Counted from the stretch's first letter, positions 12,186 to 26,595 are shown. The stretch is 64,000 nucleotides of DNA from Motacilla alba alba (GCF_015832195.1 NC_052027.1:2666001-2730000), one strand, 5' to 3'. Numbers and translations are program-made. The notes: generated by a model from the sequence alone, not told the origin.

Positions 12186-14147
12186 TTCTTTAGGAAGGGG
12201 ATGTGCTCAGTGGGATTAAGGATCTGATACCACAAAGGTTGCCCATAAAGATCCTCAGTTTTTATCAATATTCTGCACCAGTAGACAAAAAAGTTATTGA
12301 AAATATTGATAGCACACCTAACATGAGCCTTTTGCACTTGGCTGGCCAGCTGTGACTTGGCTTAAACTTCAATTTTGTAAACAAAATTTAACTTACCCAG
12401 GCCTCAAAACTCAGCCCATTCCCAAGAGAAAAGAGTAGCTTTTACCAAAGGTCGTTCTCAACCACAGACTGGAATGGAATAAAGAAAATCTGAGCATCCT
12501 CCATCTAGGAAAACATCATCTGGGAATCATCATTTTACCAAGAAGAAAGTCCTTGGGAAAGGCCTCTGCTCTGCTCTGGGGTCGAGGCTCTGCTGTAGAT
12601 TTGCTCCCTGACATCCTATGGAATAACACCAAGGTCAGTTCAGGAAATTGTTCAGCACAAACCTCTCTGTGCACTCAAAGATGGCACGAAGCTCCCCTGT
12701 GCTCCCTTTCCAAAAAGAGATAGATTAGTGCCCCTTCACCTCCCTTTGGGTGTGAGGAACCCAAATTCTCCCATGGCCAGAGCTGTTTAGAGCTGGCCAG
12801 TCCACAGGGCTGGTGACAGACACGTCCCAGCGCAGCCCTGCTGTAGTTTCAGACAATTTTACCCAATCTGTGATTTGCAGAACTCCCAAAACCACCCAGC
12901 TAAATTGACAGACACATTTGCTGTGTGACAGTGGCTCTGTGATGCTAATATTGGCTGTTGCCTGACACTTTATATAACAACATTTATATAACAATTTTGA
13001 AGGTCTGTGATGCACCACACAATTCAAACCCAGCCTTTCCATTTGCTCCCCTTATCAACGTAAAGCTGGTGGTGTATCAAGTAATATCAGAGAAGATAAA
13101 TTATGCCACTGTTTATTTACAGTTTACATCCCTGCAGTCAATGTACCTCATGCAGGAATTGACCTGTGGAAGAACTATAGCAGCACATTATTTGTGCAGC
13201 AGTAAAATTGATGGAAATTGATGATGCCTGAAAAACACACAATTATAGTGTCTTGATTAAAAATGGAGCACATTTCAATGAACTTTTTCCCTTCTTCTCA
13301 TGATTATGATACACAAGTACTAACATTAATGGTATTTTTTTATATAATGAACCATAAAATTACAGTTGGCAGTCAAGAGCACTCTAGCAGATAAGTAAGG
13401 CAATTTTCCTCATCATTTTTCCCTTTGTTGTCAATCTTGTTGCATAGCCCATTGCCTTTTCAATGAGCTGTACTGTGAATATTCAAGATCTTGCTTTTCC
13501 CCAGTGTATACATTCCAGTTGAAATAATTCCGTTTCATGGCACCCATTTTAATATGTTTTATTAAGCAAACTTCATATTTTTTAGGTTTTCCACTTGTAC
13601 TGGAACTTGCCTGAGCATTGACAAAGAGAATAATGGCATTTCAATTGTCCAGGTTGCAGGCAGATCAGCAAAAGTGTTTATTGAGCTTGCCGTGCAAACA
13701 GGCTTAAAAGTTTGGGTTTGATTTTGCTCTGACGCTGCCTGTCTCTCTTTCCAGGAGGTTTTATGAAGTTTAGACATCTTTGAATACTTCCCCATGTAAG
13801 TATGACAATCCAATTAACTCTCAGTTTAGGCCAAACCAAGCTACAAGTCACACACATTAGAAGCATTAGCTCTCATATTAAAGCATTTCAGGAAATATTT
13901 ATTTCATGCTGTTTCCTGTGGCCTGGCAATTTACAGAGCTCTTGACATAAACTATTGTTGCTGCAGGATGACAAATAAGTGAAATGTTGTATAGCCTCAT
14001 CTGTGTCTTACTTGACATAAAAAGGCAATAAAAATCAATATATTATATTGTTTTGAGTTAGGGAAAAGAAGATGTGGAGTGCTCTTGAGGGGAATTATCA
14101 TTCTCACTTCTCACATGTCAACAAGTGACTGTGGTCCCTGCCCATTA

Positions 14148-14207
14148 GTGTTGAGACTAAATAATCTTTAAATTCCATTCCAGTCCTTCAACTTTCCATG
14201 ATTCTAT
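14148..14207 (+). mobile_element. Decayed CR1 3' tail
   Basis: Weak similarity to the last 60 bp of CR1: gagactaaataatctttaaa, ttccattccagtccttc and ccatgattctatcgg follow the expected order, with many substitutions. Confidence 0.45.
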
Positions 14208-17200
14208 CGGATACTCACAGCTTCCTCTGGGTCCGGCATGAAGGCTGAACTCCGGGCTCCACTGAGGAGGGTGTGGCTTCTCCAAAGCCTGCCGTGCTGG
14301 GTGAGATGGATCTTTCCAAAACAAGGTAGAAAACAGAACTTTTTCTGTGCCTTTGCTGCAGGATTTGTTCAGAAAGCTCAGCAGTCAGGGAAGCAGATTA
14401 TGCAGATAGCTCAGACATGATAAAATCAACATTTTATCCTCACAGTAAGGACACAGTCATGAGAAACTCCACTTCTGGACATGCCCAGACTTTGTGCCCT
14501 TGACAGACACTCTGATTTTAGGCTCCTGCAAACTGCCAGCTGCTCCCTGATTCTCCTGATCAGCTCACTAACCTTCCTCCATTATTTGGGAATCACCAAG
14601 GGCAGGTATTTTTTGTTCTTTATCCATTTAGACATGAAGAACCAAAAAGGTAAACAATCTGTGGAACAACAACCCAAATTTAGGAGGAGAGCCTTATTTG
14701 CATTTTGGGTGTCTGTCACCATGTAAAACACTTTTATCCTGGGGAGAGAAAAAGCCCTCCAGGGCCTCCTACATGGCTGATTTAAGTTTCTTACAGTTTT
14801 CAACTTGATTGATTTAGGGCTATATTCTGTAATATTTAAACATATTAAAATATCCCTGACTTCAACTGTTTTAAGCTTTACTTGAATAACCACACAGAAT
14901 TCCATGGCTCGCAAAGATCTCTAACAACACAGGACAGAACAAAAATAAAGAACCAGCTTAAAAATAAAAAAATAAATATAGAGGCCTGAAAATAATCTGC
15001 AGAGTGCAAATGAGACATCAGGACTGAACAGCAGAGATTGGAGGGTGAAGTGCTGCGTTTTCAGGGCTGCAGCTGTGATTCACCCATTAAAGCCAGAGCA
15101 TCTGGCAGCCAGACAGCTGCGCGTGGGCTCAGGGAGAGCTGAGGCTGCACAGACCTCCCTCTCCTCCACGAGCTGCTCTTCCTCCCAGAGCTGAGCCGTG
15201 GATAAACCTCCCTGCTGGGATGAGCTTCTCCTGCTTTCTCCCAGTACATGAAATCAATACTTTTGTTTTCATGTTCCCTCAGCAGCTGGTTCCAAAATGC
15301 TTTGGGTTTACCACAATTTACCTGAGACCTTTTCAGGCCAGGATGTTTTTTAAGGTTCGTGAGTTAGAATGGAAAACGAGCCGGTCTGGGATTCTCTGTG
15401 AGCAGGGTCCTTGTGAATTTGGTTTATTTGTTTGTTTCTTGAATAATGTGGCTTTTTTTACCCCCCATAGGTTCCTACCTGCAGGAAAACTAGACAGGCA
15501 ACTTTTACTGAGTCACAGCGTCATCCTTCTGAAGAGACAACTGCTGTTAGAACTTCCCGGTGCTATTAATTCCCATTAGGAGCAAAGATGAGCCTCAGCC
15601 TTTGAACATGCAAAGTTTGCAAGAAATTGCTGTGAAGAAGTGAAGCCACCTTCCTGGTGAAAAGAAACAGATGACACCATGCTGGCTGCCTCTCCAGGAG
15701 GCTTTGGAACAGGGGTTATCCAATTTAAAGTGAATTTTTTGGTGGAATAAACTCCAAGCCCTCATGGAAATACTTACACAATTGTATCAGCTTTAAGTCA
15801 CACAAATTCCTCAGTTTTCAGCTCCAAAGTTGCTTTGTTTCCTAAAATGAAGCCAATTTTTAGAAGAAACCATCATGATGTCCTTCACTTCTAATAACTT
15901 CTAATCAGAGAAGCAAGAACTCACTGCTAATTTTGAGGGCCCAGATTTCAAGTGTAAAAGTTGGTTTTAAGCCAGACCAAGTCTATAAAATAAATCAGAG
16001 TGAAGAGAAATAGCAATTAAATTTTGTTCTGAGATGTGAATGGTGAGATTCTTGTTTCTGATCTAGAATACAAGCTGGTGCAGACAGGGAGTGGGAGAAA
16101 GAAAACCCTGCATGATGGCTTTTGATACCTGCCCGTACAAATTTCACAAGCAGCTGTGGCTAATCCTGGCTCAGAGAGCTTAGAGCAAACTGTGGGGCTG
16201 AGAAATGAAGAGTGTCAGCTTCGCAAGGAGCTAATGTGGCACAAGGTCAAGGTTGACAAACCAGCCCCAGCCTAATGCCTCAAATATGTCCAGGGCTGCG
16301 TTGGCCAAGAAAGATAAATGAAGAAACTGTCAGCCAGCTCCAGTCTAAACAATAGAACAATTTAAACTGGAGGGAATCATAATCTGAAGCAATTTGTTTC
16401 ATACTGTACCATCATGATAAAGAAAATCTCAATTTTTCTCCATCAATTTGGGGTGTAAATGGACTCTCAACCAAAAAAAAACCCTTTCATCAGAAATAAA
16501 AGCCACATTTCAAGGTATCCTTAAGGGCAAGAGCCACGTTTAAAGCACAGTGGAACAGCAGATATGAAAAAACAATTTTGGTTTGTGAGACTAAATAAAA
16601 TGCTGCCAGTTGTGCTGTTTGGAGGGAGACAGGAACATGAAATACAAGATGTGGTGCTCAGTAACAAGTCAGAACATTCTGGAAAACAAATTCATGCACA
16701 TCCCCTGATGAAGTAAATTGCATTTGAAATCTGTTTCTAGAAGGAGGAGAGGAACTTTGAGATTGCAAAGGATCCCTTAATCAGAATCTCTCCTTTTTTG
16801 GCCCCCAAGTTAATGAAAGAGATATTAAAAAATCAGTGTTTCTCATAGATTCACTAGCACTGGTTCTTCTCTTCTCTCAAAGACACCATAGGGGGCTTCA
16901 CCTTGAGCTGCACAAGTAGAATGAGAGCACACCCAAAGAGAAGACCCTGCAAAAATAAATTGGGATAAATAGGTTGTAACGTGTATGTTTCTGCTCTGTT
17001 AAAGTGGTGAAGTAACAGCGTGTGATAAAGCCACAAAGTGAAAGAAATTGAAACTTAAAATTCTCACTGATCCGCTCTCATTTCACACTTCAGTTAGAGA
17101 TTTTTATTTCCGCTCGTTCGGGAGTCTCATATCTTGAGATTTTTCTCTCCCATTTTCCAGATTTTAATGAGTCTATCAAGACATTTGTATAACTCTGAGG

Positions 17201-17367
17201 AGAAGGTTATGCAAAGTTTGAAGTAAATTCAAATTGATTTTGAGGACAAGGCACTTTAACTTAATATCCATCTCCTGCTCCTAAAATGGTGTTTTAGCAC
17301 TTCACGCTCCCCATCTCACATTGGTTATATTTAAATAAAACAGGTTCAGATCATGTTATGTTATAGG

Positions 17368-17560
17368 ATGGACTTGGTTGAAGGGATTTTAAGCCCATCC
17401 AGTCCCTCCCACCTTCGACTATCCCAGGTGGCTCCAAGACCCAGTGTCCAACCTGGCCTTGGAAATTTCCCGAGATCCAGGGGCACCCTGGGCCACGGGC
17501 TGCCCACCCTCACAGGGAACAATTCCTTCCTAATATACACAATTCTAATATTCCTCATAG
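17368..17560 (-). mobile_element. CR1 LINE fragment
   Basis: ttttaagcccatccagtccc, ctatcccaggtggctccaag, gtgtccaacctggccttgg, ccacgggctgcccaccctca and caattccttcctaatataca form the complement of a CR1 3' region. Confidence 0.8.
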
Positions 17561-19091
17561 GATAAATAATCCTGGTGATGCTGAAATGGCAATCTCTTGA
17601 GGTCGTGAATGGTGATACTCACATGCAATATTCCTGTTGCTTCTTTTACACTATAAAAAATCATAGTAGAATATTTTTAATTGGTATCGCTGCTCATGCA
17701 CTCACAGTACTGAAGCAATATCACAATAGGTACAAATATTTTGGAATTTGGTATGATAAAAAAAACCCAAGCAACAATTTTTTCACATTGTTTTCAACAT
17801 TTGTTTCATTTTGGCTTCCAGCATAGGTTGGAGAATGACAAAAACAATCCTTGACAAACCTGTACATGATCATCAATGCTTATGGTAAAGTTCTAGGTAG
17901 TTCTAATGAAATCTGTGAAATTACTCACACTTTTAATGAGATGCATGAAATTGAGCAGTTTTTTTGGACTGGGAGAGCCCAGATGTGATGGAGAGAAACA
18001 CCACAGGCAACTTCAAAACACTTGAGATGCTAAAATTAAATTTCCTATCCCCAGCTGACAAAGCTCACTCATCCTTGGGCTCTGACCTAACTGACATTTC
18101 CAGGTGCAATATCCATGCAGATTTTATAATTAATTCTATTTTCCTACGATTCTTCAAGGAAATTGCACAAAAGGCAGAAAATCACTGACAAAACCCAAAA
18201 CAACAGGAGCAAAACAGAGCAAAAAAAAAAGAAAGAGGAAGACAGAGGACAGGAGTCTGCTGTAAAATCAGCCTGTGTTCTAAGGCATGTCTCACAAAAT
18301 GATTTGGAGGCTGGGGTGGTGTAAACCAAGCACCACTATTGACAGAACAATGAGAGATGATCAACTCGGGCAGGGAAGGATCCAACCCCTGCACATCACA
18401 TCCCTCTAAGGTTACAGAGAGTGGAGTCTATAAAACTCAACCTAAAAAGCTTATTATTTCTCAGAGGACACAAATGTAACAAGCTTCTCCTGATGGCAAA
18501 AATCCAATTATTGTAGTAAAGGTTGTGCTCAGTTATTTCTCACTTCATGTCAAAGCAAATTGTAAAATGAGGTGCCTGGGAACTCTGCTGCTCTACCTTT
18601 ACTGGTACATAAACTTACACTCTCCCTTTTTTGTTGTAGTTAGTAAGAAAACAGAAGGAAAAACTGAAGGGGAATGTCATCAAATACTGGCCAAGAATGT
18701 GATATATAGATTTTTTTTTTCATTTTTATTTCTCAAGAACTGCAAAGAAAAGTTTAGTGTAGATTGGATCAAATATATATTTTTCTTTGCTGACAGAAAT
18801 AAAGTTATCTTCATCTCTATTGGATTTTTTTTCTTAGATAGGAGTATATGTTAAACCAGCCCAACTGTTTTTTCTATTTGTTTGGCAGAGGGAAAGGAAA
18901 AATTCTACTCAAAACTAAAGGCTAAAGCAATTATTCCTGGCTGTGTCTTTGTTTTCTGGGAAATGGCAGTAGGGCTGGTGAGGAAAAATAAGTTATTTTT
19001 TAGGAAATCACGTACAGTAAGAATTGCTGAATTTTCTGCACTGGGCATTGAAAATGATGGATGCCACAATTTTCCCCTTCAGTCATGGAGC

Positions 19092-19275
19092 CAGTGAGGT
19101 TGGAAAAGATCTCAAAGATCATCCAAAGAGTCCCAGCTGTGCCAGATCCTCACCTTGTCCCCAGCCCGGAGCACTGAGTGCCACCTCCAACCTTTCCTTG
19201 GACACCTCCAGGGATGGGGACCCCAAACCTTCCTGGGTCTCTTTGGACACCTCCCTCACATTCCTAACTTAGAGA
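19092..19275 (-). mobile_element. CR1 LINE fragment
   Basis: gaggttggaaaagatctcaa, agatcatccaaagagtccca, ggacacctccagggatgggg, then ctgggtctctttggacacct match the complement of a CR1 3' region of the gttggaaaagacctc subtype. The 3' end is at the low coordinate. Confidence 0.75.
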
Positions 19276-19487
19276 CCTTCCTACAGTTGCTGTAAAATGT
19301 CTTTTCCCCTTCTTTTTCTCCTTTTTCACTTTCCTTTCAGGTGGTACAAGGATATTTCCCAGCTGGTGCTTCCAGGATGGGCTCCCATACCTGAAACACC
19401 AAGTTCTTCTCTCCTTTTTGGATCATCATAAAGAATTTCTCTTGCTTTTGGATTCTGACATGCAGAATGTTGTTTCTCTTTCTGCAG

Positions 19488-19625
19488 CAGCTGGTATTTC
19501 AAGGTTGGAGGGGCTTGGAGTGACCTGGGCTGGTGGAAGGTGTCCCTGCTCATGGCAGGGGTGAATGAGATGGGCTTTAAGGTTCCTTCCCACCCCAAAC
19601 CATTCCAGGATTCTGTGGTGTCTGA
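19488..19625 (+). mobile_element. CR1 LINE 3' end fragment
   Basis: aggggcttggagtgacctgg, gctggtggaaggtgtccctg, catggcaggggtgaatgaga, gggctttaaggttccttccc and aaaccattccaggattctg form a plus-orientation CR1 tail. It sits 210 bp from an oppositely oriented CR1 copy. Confidence 0.85.
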
Positions 19626-21196
19626 TAAACCCCTCCCATGCATCTCTGTTCTTCAGGATTTCATGCAGTGTCTACATTCATTCTTCTGCTCAGGCATTCT
19701 AAAGCTGGGCTCCGTGCTTCACTCACACTAATCAAATGTGGAAATCCATCTCAGGAGGTATCTCACACACACTTTGGGCAAGTCCAGCCCAGATCCTGCG
19801 GTGGGACCTAAGCTGGGAAGCAATTCATGGTCACAGCCACTGCCCAGGAGCAGCTGCAGCAGCAGAAAATCCTGGGCTGCCTCCCTTTGCCAGGAATAAA
19901 CTAAAACACAGCTTAAAATCAGGGATTTTTCTGGGCAGCACACTCTGACTGACCTCGCTTGAGATGACCTAACTCAGTGGAGGAAATTCTTTTTTGGCAT
20001 TTGCTAAACAAGACTAAATCAAACAAACAAATCAGAAAGCCACCACCTCATAAAGTCTGACCTGCTGCCTGTCAGATTGAACCAAAGCCAGATTCTGCTT
20101 CACATCCAGAGTCATGAATAAGTTCTCTGTCGAATGGGCCCTGCTAAGCCACATATAAAATGTAATTAAGCACAAAGTCCAGGTGCCTTTATATTGAGGG
20201 GATAAAACAGCACCCAGTGGAGGAAAAGACAGACAACATGGGCCCAAAACTTACATTTAAAGCAGTTTACATAAAAAAAGTTATTTAAAGAAATGACCAT
20301 GTAACATGAATATTGTATTTTGAGAAGTAGTTAGTGCTCACAAAGCTTCAGTACCTATTGACTGGTAAGGTGCTACATCCATATTTGAAAAGAATATGTT
20401 TGAACATATGAAGTGGGCATCTGTCTTCAGCTGGAGAGCACTAATTTGGTATTATTCTGTTGAAGCTGACAGTTGTTTGCTGCCTGCTAACAGTATGACC
20501 TGTACTCAGACAGGAATTTCCCAAGGCAAGCACTAAACATGCTGCTTTTAGCATGTTGTGGGAGGTGGAGCAACCCTTTCCCCGCTATTCATGGCATTTT
20601 CCCACTTTAATTGTGATTAGGAAACAGCAAGAAGGGCTGCCATTAGTGGTCCCACTTCAGTGTCTCCATTTGGATTTAATTTTTGGGGTTTGATCCCAAA
20701 TAGCTGAGAGTGAGATCCCTTTGCTGGTTTGAGCCTTGATATTCTGTAATAACCAAAATACACCTTCAGTAATAGGATTTTTCCACTGAAAACTCTTCCA
20801 AAACCAGCGAAGCAGCCAAATCTCAGGAAGCTCTGCAGGGTGCAGTTACACCTGCCATAGTGCCCTCAGTAAGACTAACACAGCACAGACAATAAACCAC
20901 CATTTGTAGGCAGCCAGACCTCAAGGCTACCTCTACACAAGTGTCCTTTGCTCACCCTGAAAGGCTTTTAATAACGCTGTGACACTGCAGACGTGCTTAC
21001 AGCAGCTGATATTTATTTACTGACCCCAATTTCGTGACACAGGTCGGGGCTCTTTGTCAGACACAAGGCAGGGCCTTGCCCACCGGCTGCTGTCAGAGTC
21101 CTTAAGTCTATTTTCATTTATCTTCGCAAAAATCTTGCCCAAGTCGTGAGCTGCAGGGCTTGACTCGCAAAGTTTAGAGCAGGTTCATTCCTCAAA

Positions 21197-21420
21197 TTAA
21201 AATTTTATAGGGCCCTGGCTGTCAGAGCAATTTGCAGACATGCCAAGCTCCGTCAGTGCTGCTGACACCCTCTGCCTCCAGCCCTGTCTGCAGCCGCCGG
21301 GGTCCCTCAGCTCTGCTCTGCCCCGGGCTGGGCAGCACCAGCAGGAGCTTCTGCCCCCGTTTGCCTCCTCCTTCACCCCAGCACATCCATGCTGGCCTTT
21401 TCCTTTGCATTTCATGCCGT
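21197..21420. other. GC-rich patch in AT-rich intergenic DNA
   Basis: This stretch has several runs such as cagccgccggggtccctcag and tgccccgggctgggcagcac, in contrast to its surroundings. It keeps open frames of 60-125 codons in several frames, but none shows a recognisable domain, and no CR1 signature is seen. It could be a CpG-containing regulatory patch or chance composition. Confidence 0.35.
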
Positions 21421-22824
21421 GTGTTTTATGCAGCCAGGTTTATGATGGCTATTTATGCCAAGTCTCCGTGGTGGGTGCATTTATCAGCTCAGCTGACAAC
21501 AGGTATAAACCATTCCTTAAATACACTTGTGAGTGCAGAGCCAATAAAAATACTGTAATCCTGAGAAGAAAGCATCTTTTTGGAGGCAAACAAACCCAAA
21601 GGAAAGAGACAAGTTGATTTGAAAGTAAACTCTGAAAAATAAAATTATTCCTGTGGAAAACTCCAATAATCCGGTTTTAATATTTAGACTGCTTTAAACA
21701 GCATGCAGATTAAATTTGATATAGATGGAACTGCAGCCTCTATTTATTTGTATTCATACATACAAGAGCAACATAAAACCCTCAGGAGTTTGTGGAGGAG
21801 TCTGTAGCGAATTTGCAAATAACCATATCTGCAGCAGCAGAGTATAATGGACCAGTATAATATACTGGGGAAAGTTGTCACTTGTTTGGCAATTAACACT
21901 GATATAGGAGGGAAAGGAATGAGAGGATATTAACAGATTAATCTTGGGGCCGTTTAGACTGCGCCGAAGTGAAATGATGATTTTTCTCCCACTCCTGTTA
22001 GATCAGTGCCCTCTGCTGCTCAGTGCCTGGCTCTGGCAGCTCCACTCTGCAGCACACAGCTCAAAGCCACAGAAATACGGGCTGGGATTCACACTGAGGG
22101 AGGAACCTTGCAGGGATTTGTGCCCTCAACACCATCTTTCCAAGGAAATACAGTCAACAGGGATATATAGCAACAACCTCTCCTGACAATATTGCCTGGA
22201 AATATAAGCATCTCTCCATATCATAAAACAATTTCATAATTTCATCTCAGAAATAAAACCCCTCTGGTTGCTGCTAAACTTCGTATTTTTCTCATTTTTG
22301 GTCAAGTGGAACATTTTTAATGCATTATGAAAAAGGGATTTGCATGTTCATATTGCAGCTGTACATGGAGATAAACAGTCTCACTTTGAGCAAACAGTTC
22401 CTACCATGAGATTTGGCTGCTCCAAGAGTGAGGAAACTCCTCAGGAGAGTACAACCAGCCCAGGGATTCGTACAGAAATGGTCCCTAACTCGCTTACTCA
22501 CAAGTCAGGATCTTACCTGCAACTGAGTGATGTCACAACTGGAAAAAGTCACAGAAAATGATGAAGACTCTATTAGCTTAAAAGTACCCCCAAACCCCCC
22601 AAAAACCCAAAACAGAACTACAAAAAAGCATAACATTTATAAAAAGAGAAAAAAACCAAAAAAATTAACTGGGGAGTTTGACAGCACCCTGAGTTTAAGC
22701 ACTGACTGGAAGAAGGAACACTAGTCCATAAAGAATACAAATGCACACAGGAATTACTGAAGTCTATTAATAAACTTTTTATTTCATTCCTCCTTTTTAG
22801 ATTGAGTTTTCACCTTACAAGCTC

Positions 22825-23108
22825 TCTACAACTCCCTGAAAGCAGCTTGTAGGCAGGTGGAGGTCAGGCTCTTCTCCCAGGTAACAGGATGAGAAGGAAC
22901 TGCCTTGAATTATGCCAGGGGAGGTTTAGGTGGGATATTTGGGAAAATTTCTTCACCAAGAAGGTTTTTAAATGCTGGCAGAGGCTGCCTTGGAGGGTTT
23001 TAAAGGATGTGCACATGGGGACAGTGGCAGGATTGGCAGTGCTGAAGGAACAGTTGGGCTCAATGACTCTGAGAGGGCTTTTTGAACCTAAACAATTCTG
23101 TAATTCCC
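22825..23108 (+). mobile_element. CR1 LINE fragment (about 280 bp)
   Basis: ctacaactccctgaaagcag, ggtggaggtcaggctcttct, cccaggtaacaggatgagaa, then atttcttcaccaagaagg, gctggcagaggctgcc, the gggctcaatgactctgagag region, and aacctaaacaattctgtaat at its 3' end match a CR1 3' half in plus orientation. Confidence 0.85.
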
Positions 23109-26100
23109 TCCCAAAACATATCTAGAAAATAGGGAGGGTCTTCATAATTGTTTTTCCCAAGCTTTGCTACTTCCCAACTCCTCCTCTGCAGGATCCTGAG
23201 CACTTTGTCACTGTTGTCCCCTCTGTGGTATGAGAATGTCTTGTGCTTCTTCCAGTGGTGTGTTGATATTGCTTGGGAAGCAATCAGGAAAAGAATCACT
23301 GACCATTAGAGTGAGGGGGGAAAATGAGGAGCTGACAGCTTCTTTACCTGTCAGGAATTCTTTTATATAGAGTGAACACACGTGGTGGCAAGGACATTGG
23401 GATGCAGGGACAAGTCTCAGTGCCTGGTTGGACATCGCAAAGAGCAGGCCCTGACTCACATGGAGCATCCCAGCATCAGGGAAAACTCAGCAAAACACAG
23501 CTGGAGGGACAAAGGGAACAAATCGTACACTTCTGGGGACAAATGGGACACCCACACTGGGCTCTGAGTGTCCTGGATGTCACCAGCAGGCAGGAACCTC
23601 AGTGCAGGCCCACAGCCCGGAGCCAAGCCAGCAGCTCCCAGATAACGCATCCACAGCAGCTCTGGGCAAACCTCGGGAAAACACAGGAAATAACCTCTCA
23701 CCGTGCTCTTTTGTAGGTCACACCACTTTTTTTCTGCACTTCCATGCTAATTAAGCTCCTGGCTGTGCCTCTTCCTCCCCGATCCTCCCCTGCCCTGAGA
23801 GAAATGTCAGGATTAGCGCTGATTCAGTGGCGCCCGCGAGCCGCGCTTTCGGGAGCTCACATTTAAACACAACCCTGCTGCTGGCAGGGCCCTCCCTGGC
23901 ACAAAGAGAGCCACAAGTTTGGCAACTCCAGGCCAACATGGGCAGCAGATGTTTTTAATGCCAGCTTCCCTCTAATTGTAAAGCAGCAGCAGCCCAGCAG
24001 GAAGGGAGAACACAATAAATCTCCAGCGCTGGAGTAGCCCACGAGCACATCAATTCTGTCACTTGTTAACAGAATTTGCTGACAATTTCCATGCCCTGTT
24101 GAGGAGTGCAGGGTGTGCAGCCCCATCTGGCTGCCTGAGGACAGGCACAGCCAGCTCAGGCTGGGCTGGCAGGCCCAGGTTGCCATGAGAGGGTTCCTGC
24201 CCCATGGAAAACCAGCAGGGGCTGGTTTGGAGCACACGGATGAATCCTACAGAGAGCAGGGCCCTTGTGCCAGGCACCTCTGCTCAACAGCACGGGGTTG
24301 GCACATGGGATCCAGGTTCTGAGGATGCAGCAGCCCCAACAGCTGCTCCTTCTCCTGCAGATAAAGCCCCTGGTGCTTCTACAGCTGTGAGGATTGAGTC
24401 GATGGAAAAGTGTTCATCCTACAAACATAATTACATAATTCTGGCTTTGCGCCCTCACTTCCTCCATGCAGTCATCCACCAGCTCCTCTCCTCCATCCCA
24501 CTGTGCAAACAGAAGCTTTCCTGGGTGGACAGAGGTGTCCTGGACCCCACAGAAGGCTGGTGTGGCTCCTGCAGGACCAGCCACCTCTGCCCCAGGGTGC
24601 AGAACCTGCTACTGATGTATTTTCACAGGGGTGGGAAACCATTTCCTCAGATTTTTCTACGAAGTAAATCCATGGGATGATATTCTTTATCCTCAAGATT
24701 GTGGCATCAGTCTTGCACATTGTTTTTCCTGTCTGGAGGCATTAATGCCGCAACCACTCCCAGGAGCACAGGTGTCCAGGAACATTCCCTTCTCCTTGTG
24801 CTGCTTTCTCTAAACATTAAGGGTTAAACCACCAACATAAAATCATGCCTTGGAGCTGACCTGGAAAGCAAAGTCTATGAAACATTTATTTGCTGCTCTG
24901 ACATCTGGAGGGAGATGCATCATTTAGGTCATGAATTTTTCTGTTTGGATCCAAGCTGATTGCTCACCCTGCCCTACTCCACCCTCTGCTGCCCTGCACC
25001 TTGCAGCACACAACTAATTTTAAAAAGAGGGGAGGTTGGCCCTTAGGAGGGCTTGGAAAGGAAAGTGTTTCCTTTTCTTTTTCAAGCAGTGGGAAACAAG
25101 ACTGCTCACTAGAAGAGAAAAGGTAAGGAATGAACATTTGAGGAGTGAGGAGTCAATAGGAAGGAAATAAAATACTGTATATTTATGAGTAAAACAACAA
25201 TGTGTCCTTTTGAACCTTGCAGGCAGAGGCATCTGAACTGAGTTAATCAATCACCAGACTATTGATAGGTTATAAAAAAAGACTTATCAGTAAGCAGGTG
25301 GCAAAGGAGGCAGAGGGAGAGCTAGACACACCAGTCCACCTTGTCCAAACCACCCAGGACACATCCAGCTAATTTAAATCCACATAGCAACATCCTGCTC
25401 AATACAGCTAAACTGAATTCCTCAGGCTAAAGACATTTTTTGTCCAACTTTTATTATCCTTGTTTATAAAATTGAAGGATAAGGACTTGTCTTGCTGTGG
25501 TCATTGTCACTGCAAGACGTTCTCTCTTCGGCAGCAATGCACTCTCAGCCCCCATAAATGTTATGGGAAAGCTGGAAGGGTGTTTGCAAAGGAAAGGGTG
25601 AAAACTGCCAAAAAAGTCAAATCCCATCCACTTCTGCCTATTACAGTGCTTCCCAAGACAGAATCCCCTCAAGGAAGATACTGTGTGAAAACAGGAGCTG
25701 CTTCTCTCTCTGACAGAGAGCGGATTGACAGATTTATTTTTTAAAAACGCCTAACTAAGCATCATTAGTCACCCATCATCCATATTTCTCTCCCTAAATG
25801 AGAGTGCACAAAGTTACAGAGTCCCCAGAGAAAGCAATTACAATATTAATTTCAACTAAATGACAACTAGGAGAAAGAAAAAAAAGAATCAACTGGTTTA
25901 AGGAGTTCTCTTAGATCCTGATTAAGAAAACAGCTTCAGCACTGAAAATCACCAATATAATCTTTAAATGAGCTCCCTGGAAGGAACTGCAAGGTACAAG
26001 ATCCGTGTAGGAATACATTTCAGTAGGAATGAGGTTGCAGGTTTTTGAGTCTGAGTCACAGGGTTTGAGCAGAAAATAGGCTGGATCCTGGAGGTGGGGA

Positions 26101-26261
26101 CCAGGCACATGTTCACAGTCAGGCTGGTGATCCATGGAGTTCTGCTGGAATCCTGCCACTGAAATCCATGGAGATTTAATTTATACCCTGCTCCTGGGTC
26201 TGTGATCCCTTCCAGGCAAAGTCTCACTGAAATCCTAAGTGACTCTTGCCTTTAAAGTCCC

Positions 26262-26595
26262 ACAGACTCACAGAAAACATGGTTGGAAGGGACTTCAGGA
26301 AATCACAATTCCTCCCTTCAAAGCAGAGCTCTTCCTGCTGGGTTAAGTAAAGCACAGCTTTTTTCTAATTGAACTGTGAAAATCTCCAAGGATGGAGGTT
26401 CTGCAGCTCCCTGGGCAGTCAGCTCCACAGCTGCTGGAGAAAATTTGGAGAAAGGGCTCCCCATCCTTTCTTAAAGTGGAGATCTCAATAATGAGAACCA
26501 ATTCTATACCACCAATATTTCCCTTGTGAGTTTTCCTTCTCAAACATCTCTGTGGTCTCCCATCCTCAGAACAACACCAAATATTTATCCAATTT
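26262..26595 (-). mobile_element. CR1 LINE fragment, older
   Basis: cagaaaacatggttggaagg, gacttcaggaaatcac, the ctccaaggatggaggttctg stretch, cagctccctgggcagtcagc, agggctccccatcctttctt and aatgagaaccaattc follow the complement of a CR1 3' region. Divergence is higher than in the copies at 1345 and 27872. Confidence 0.65.

Larger units (their letters stand above)
12186..22824. other. Intergenic, scattered CR1 tails
   Basis: It holds CR1 pieces at 14148, 17368, 19092 and 19488 and the GC-rich patch at 21197. Otherwise it is AT-rich with no coding signal: candidate open frames are short, overlapping and without domains or splice context. Confidence 0.55.

Noticed and set aside
22584..22612. C-rich run as a G-quadruplex on the other strand
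   Set aside because: Only three tracts of three or more C are separated by loops, so a four-tract quadruplex is not met.
24204..24680. Open frame of 158 codons
   Set aside because: There is no family resemblance, and composition and codon pattern are unremarkable. Competing frames are open over the same GC-richer DNA.
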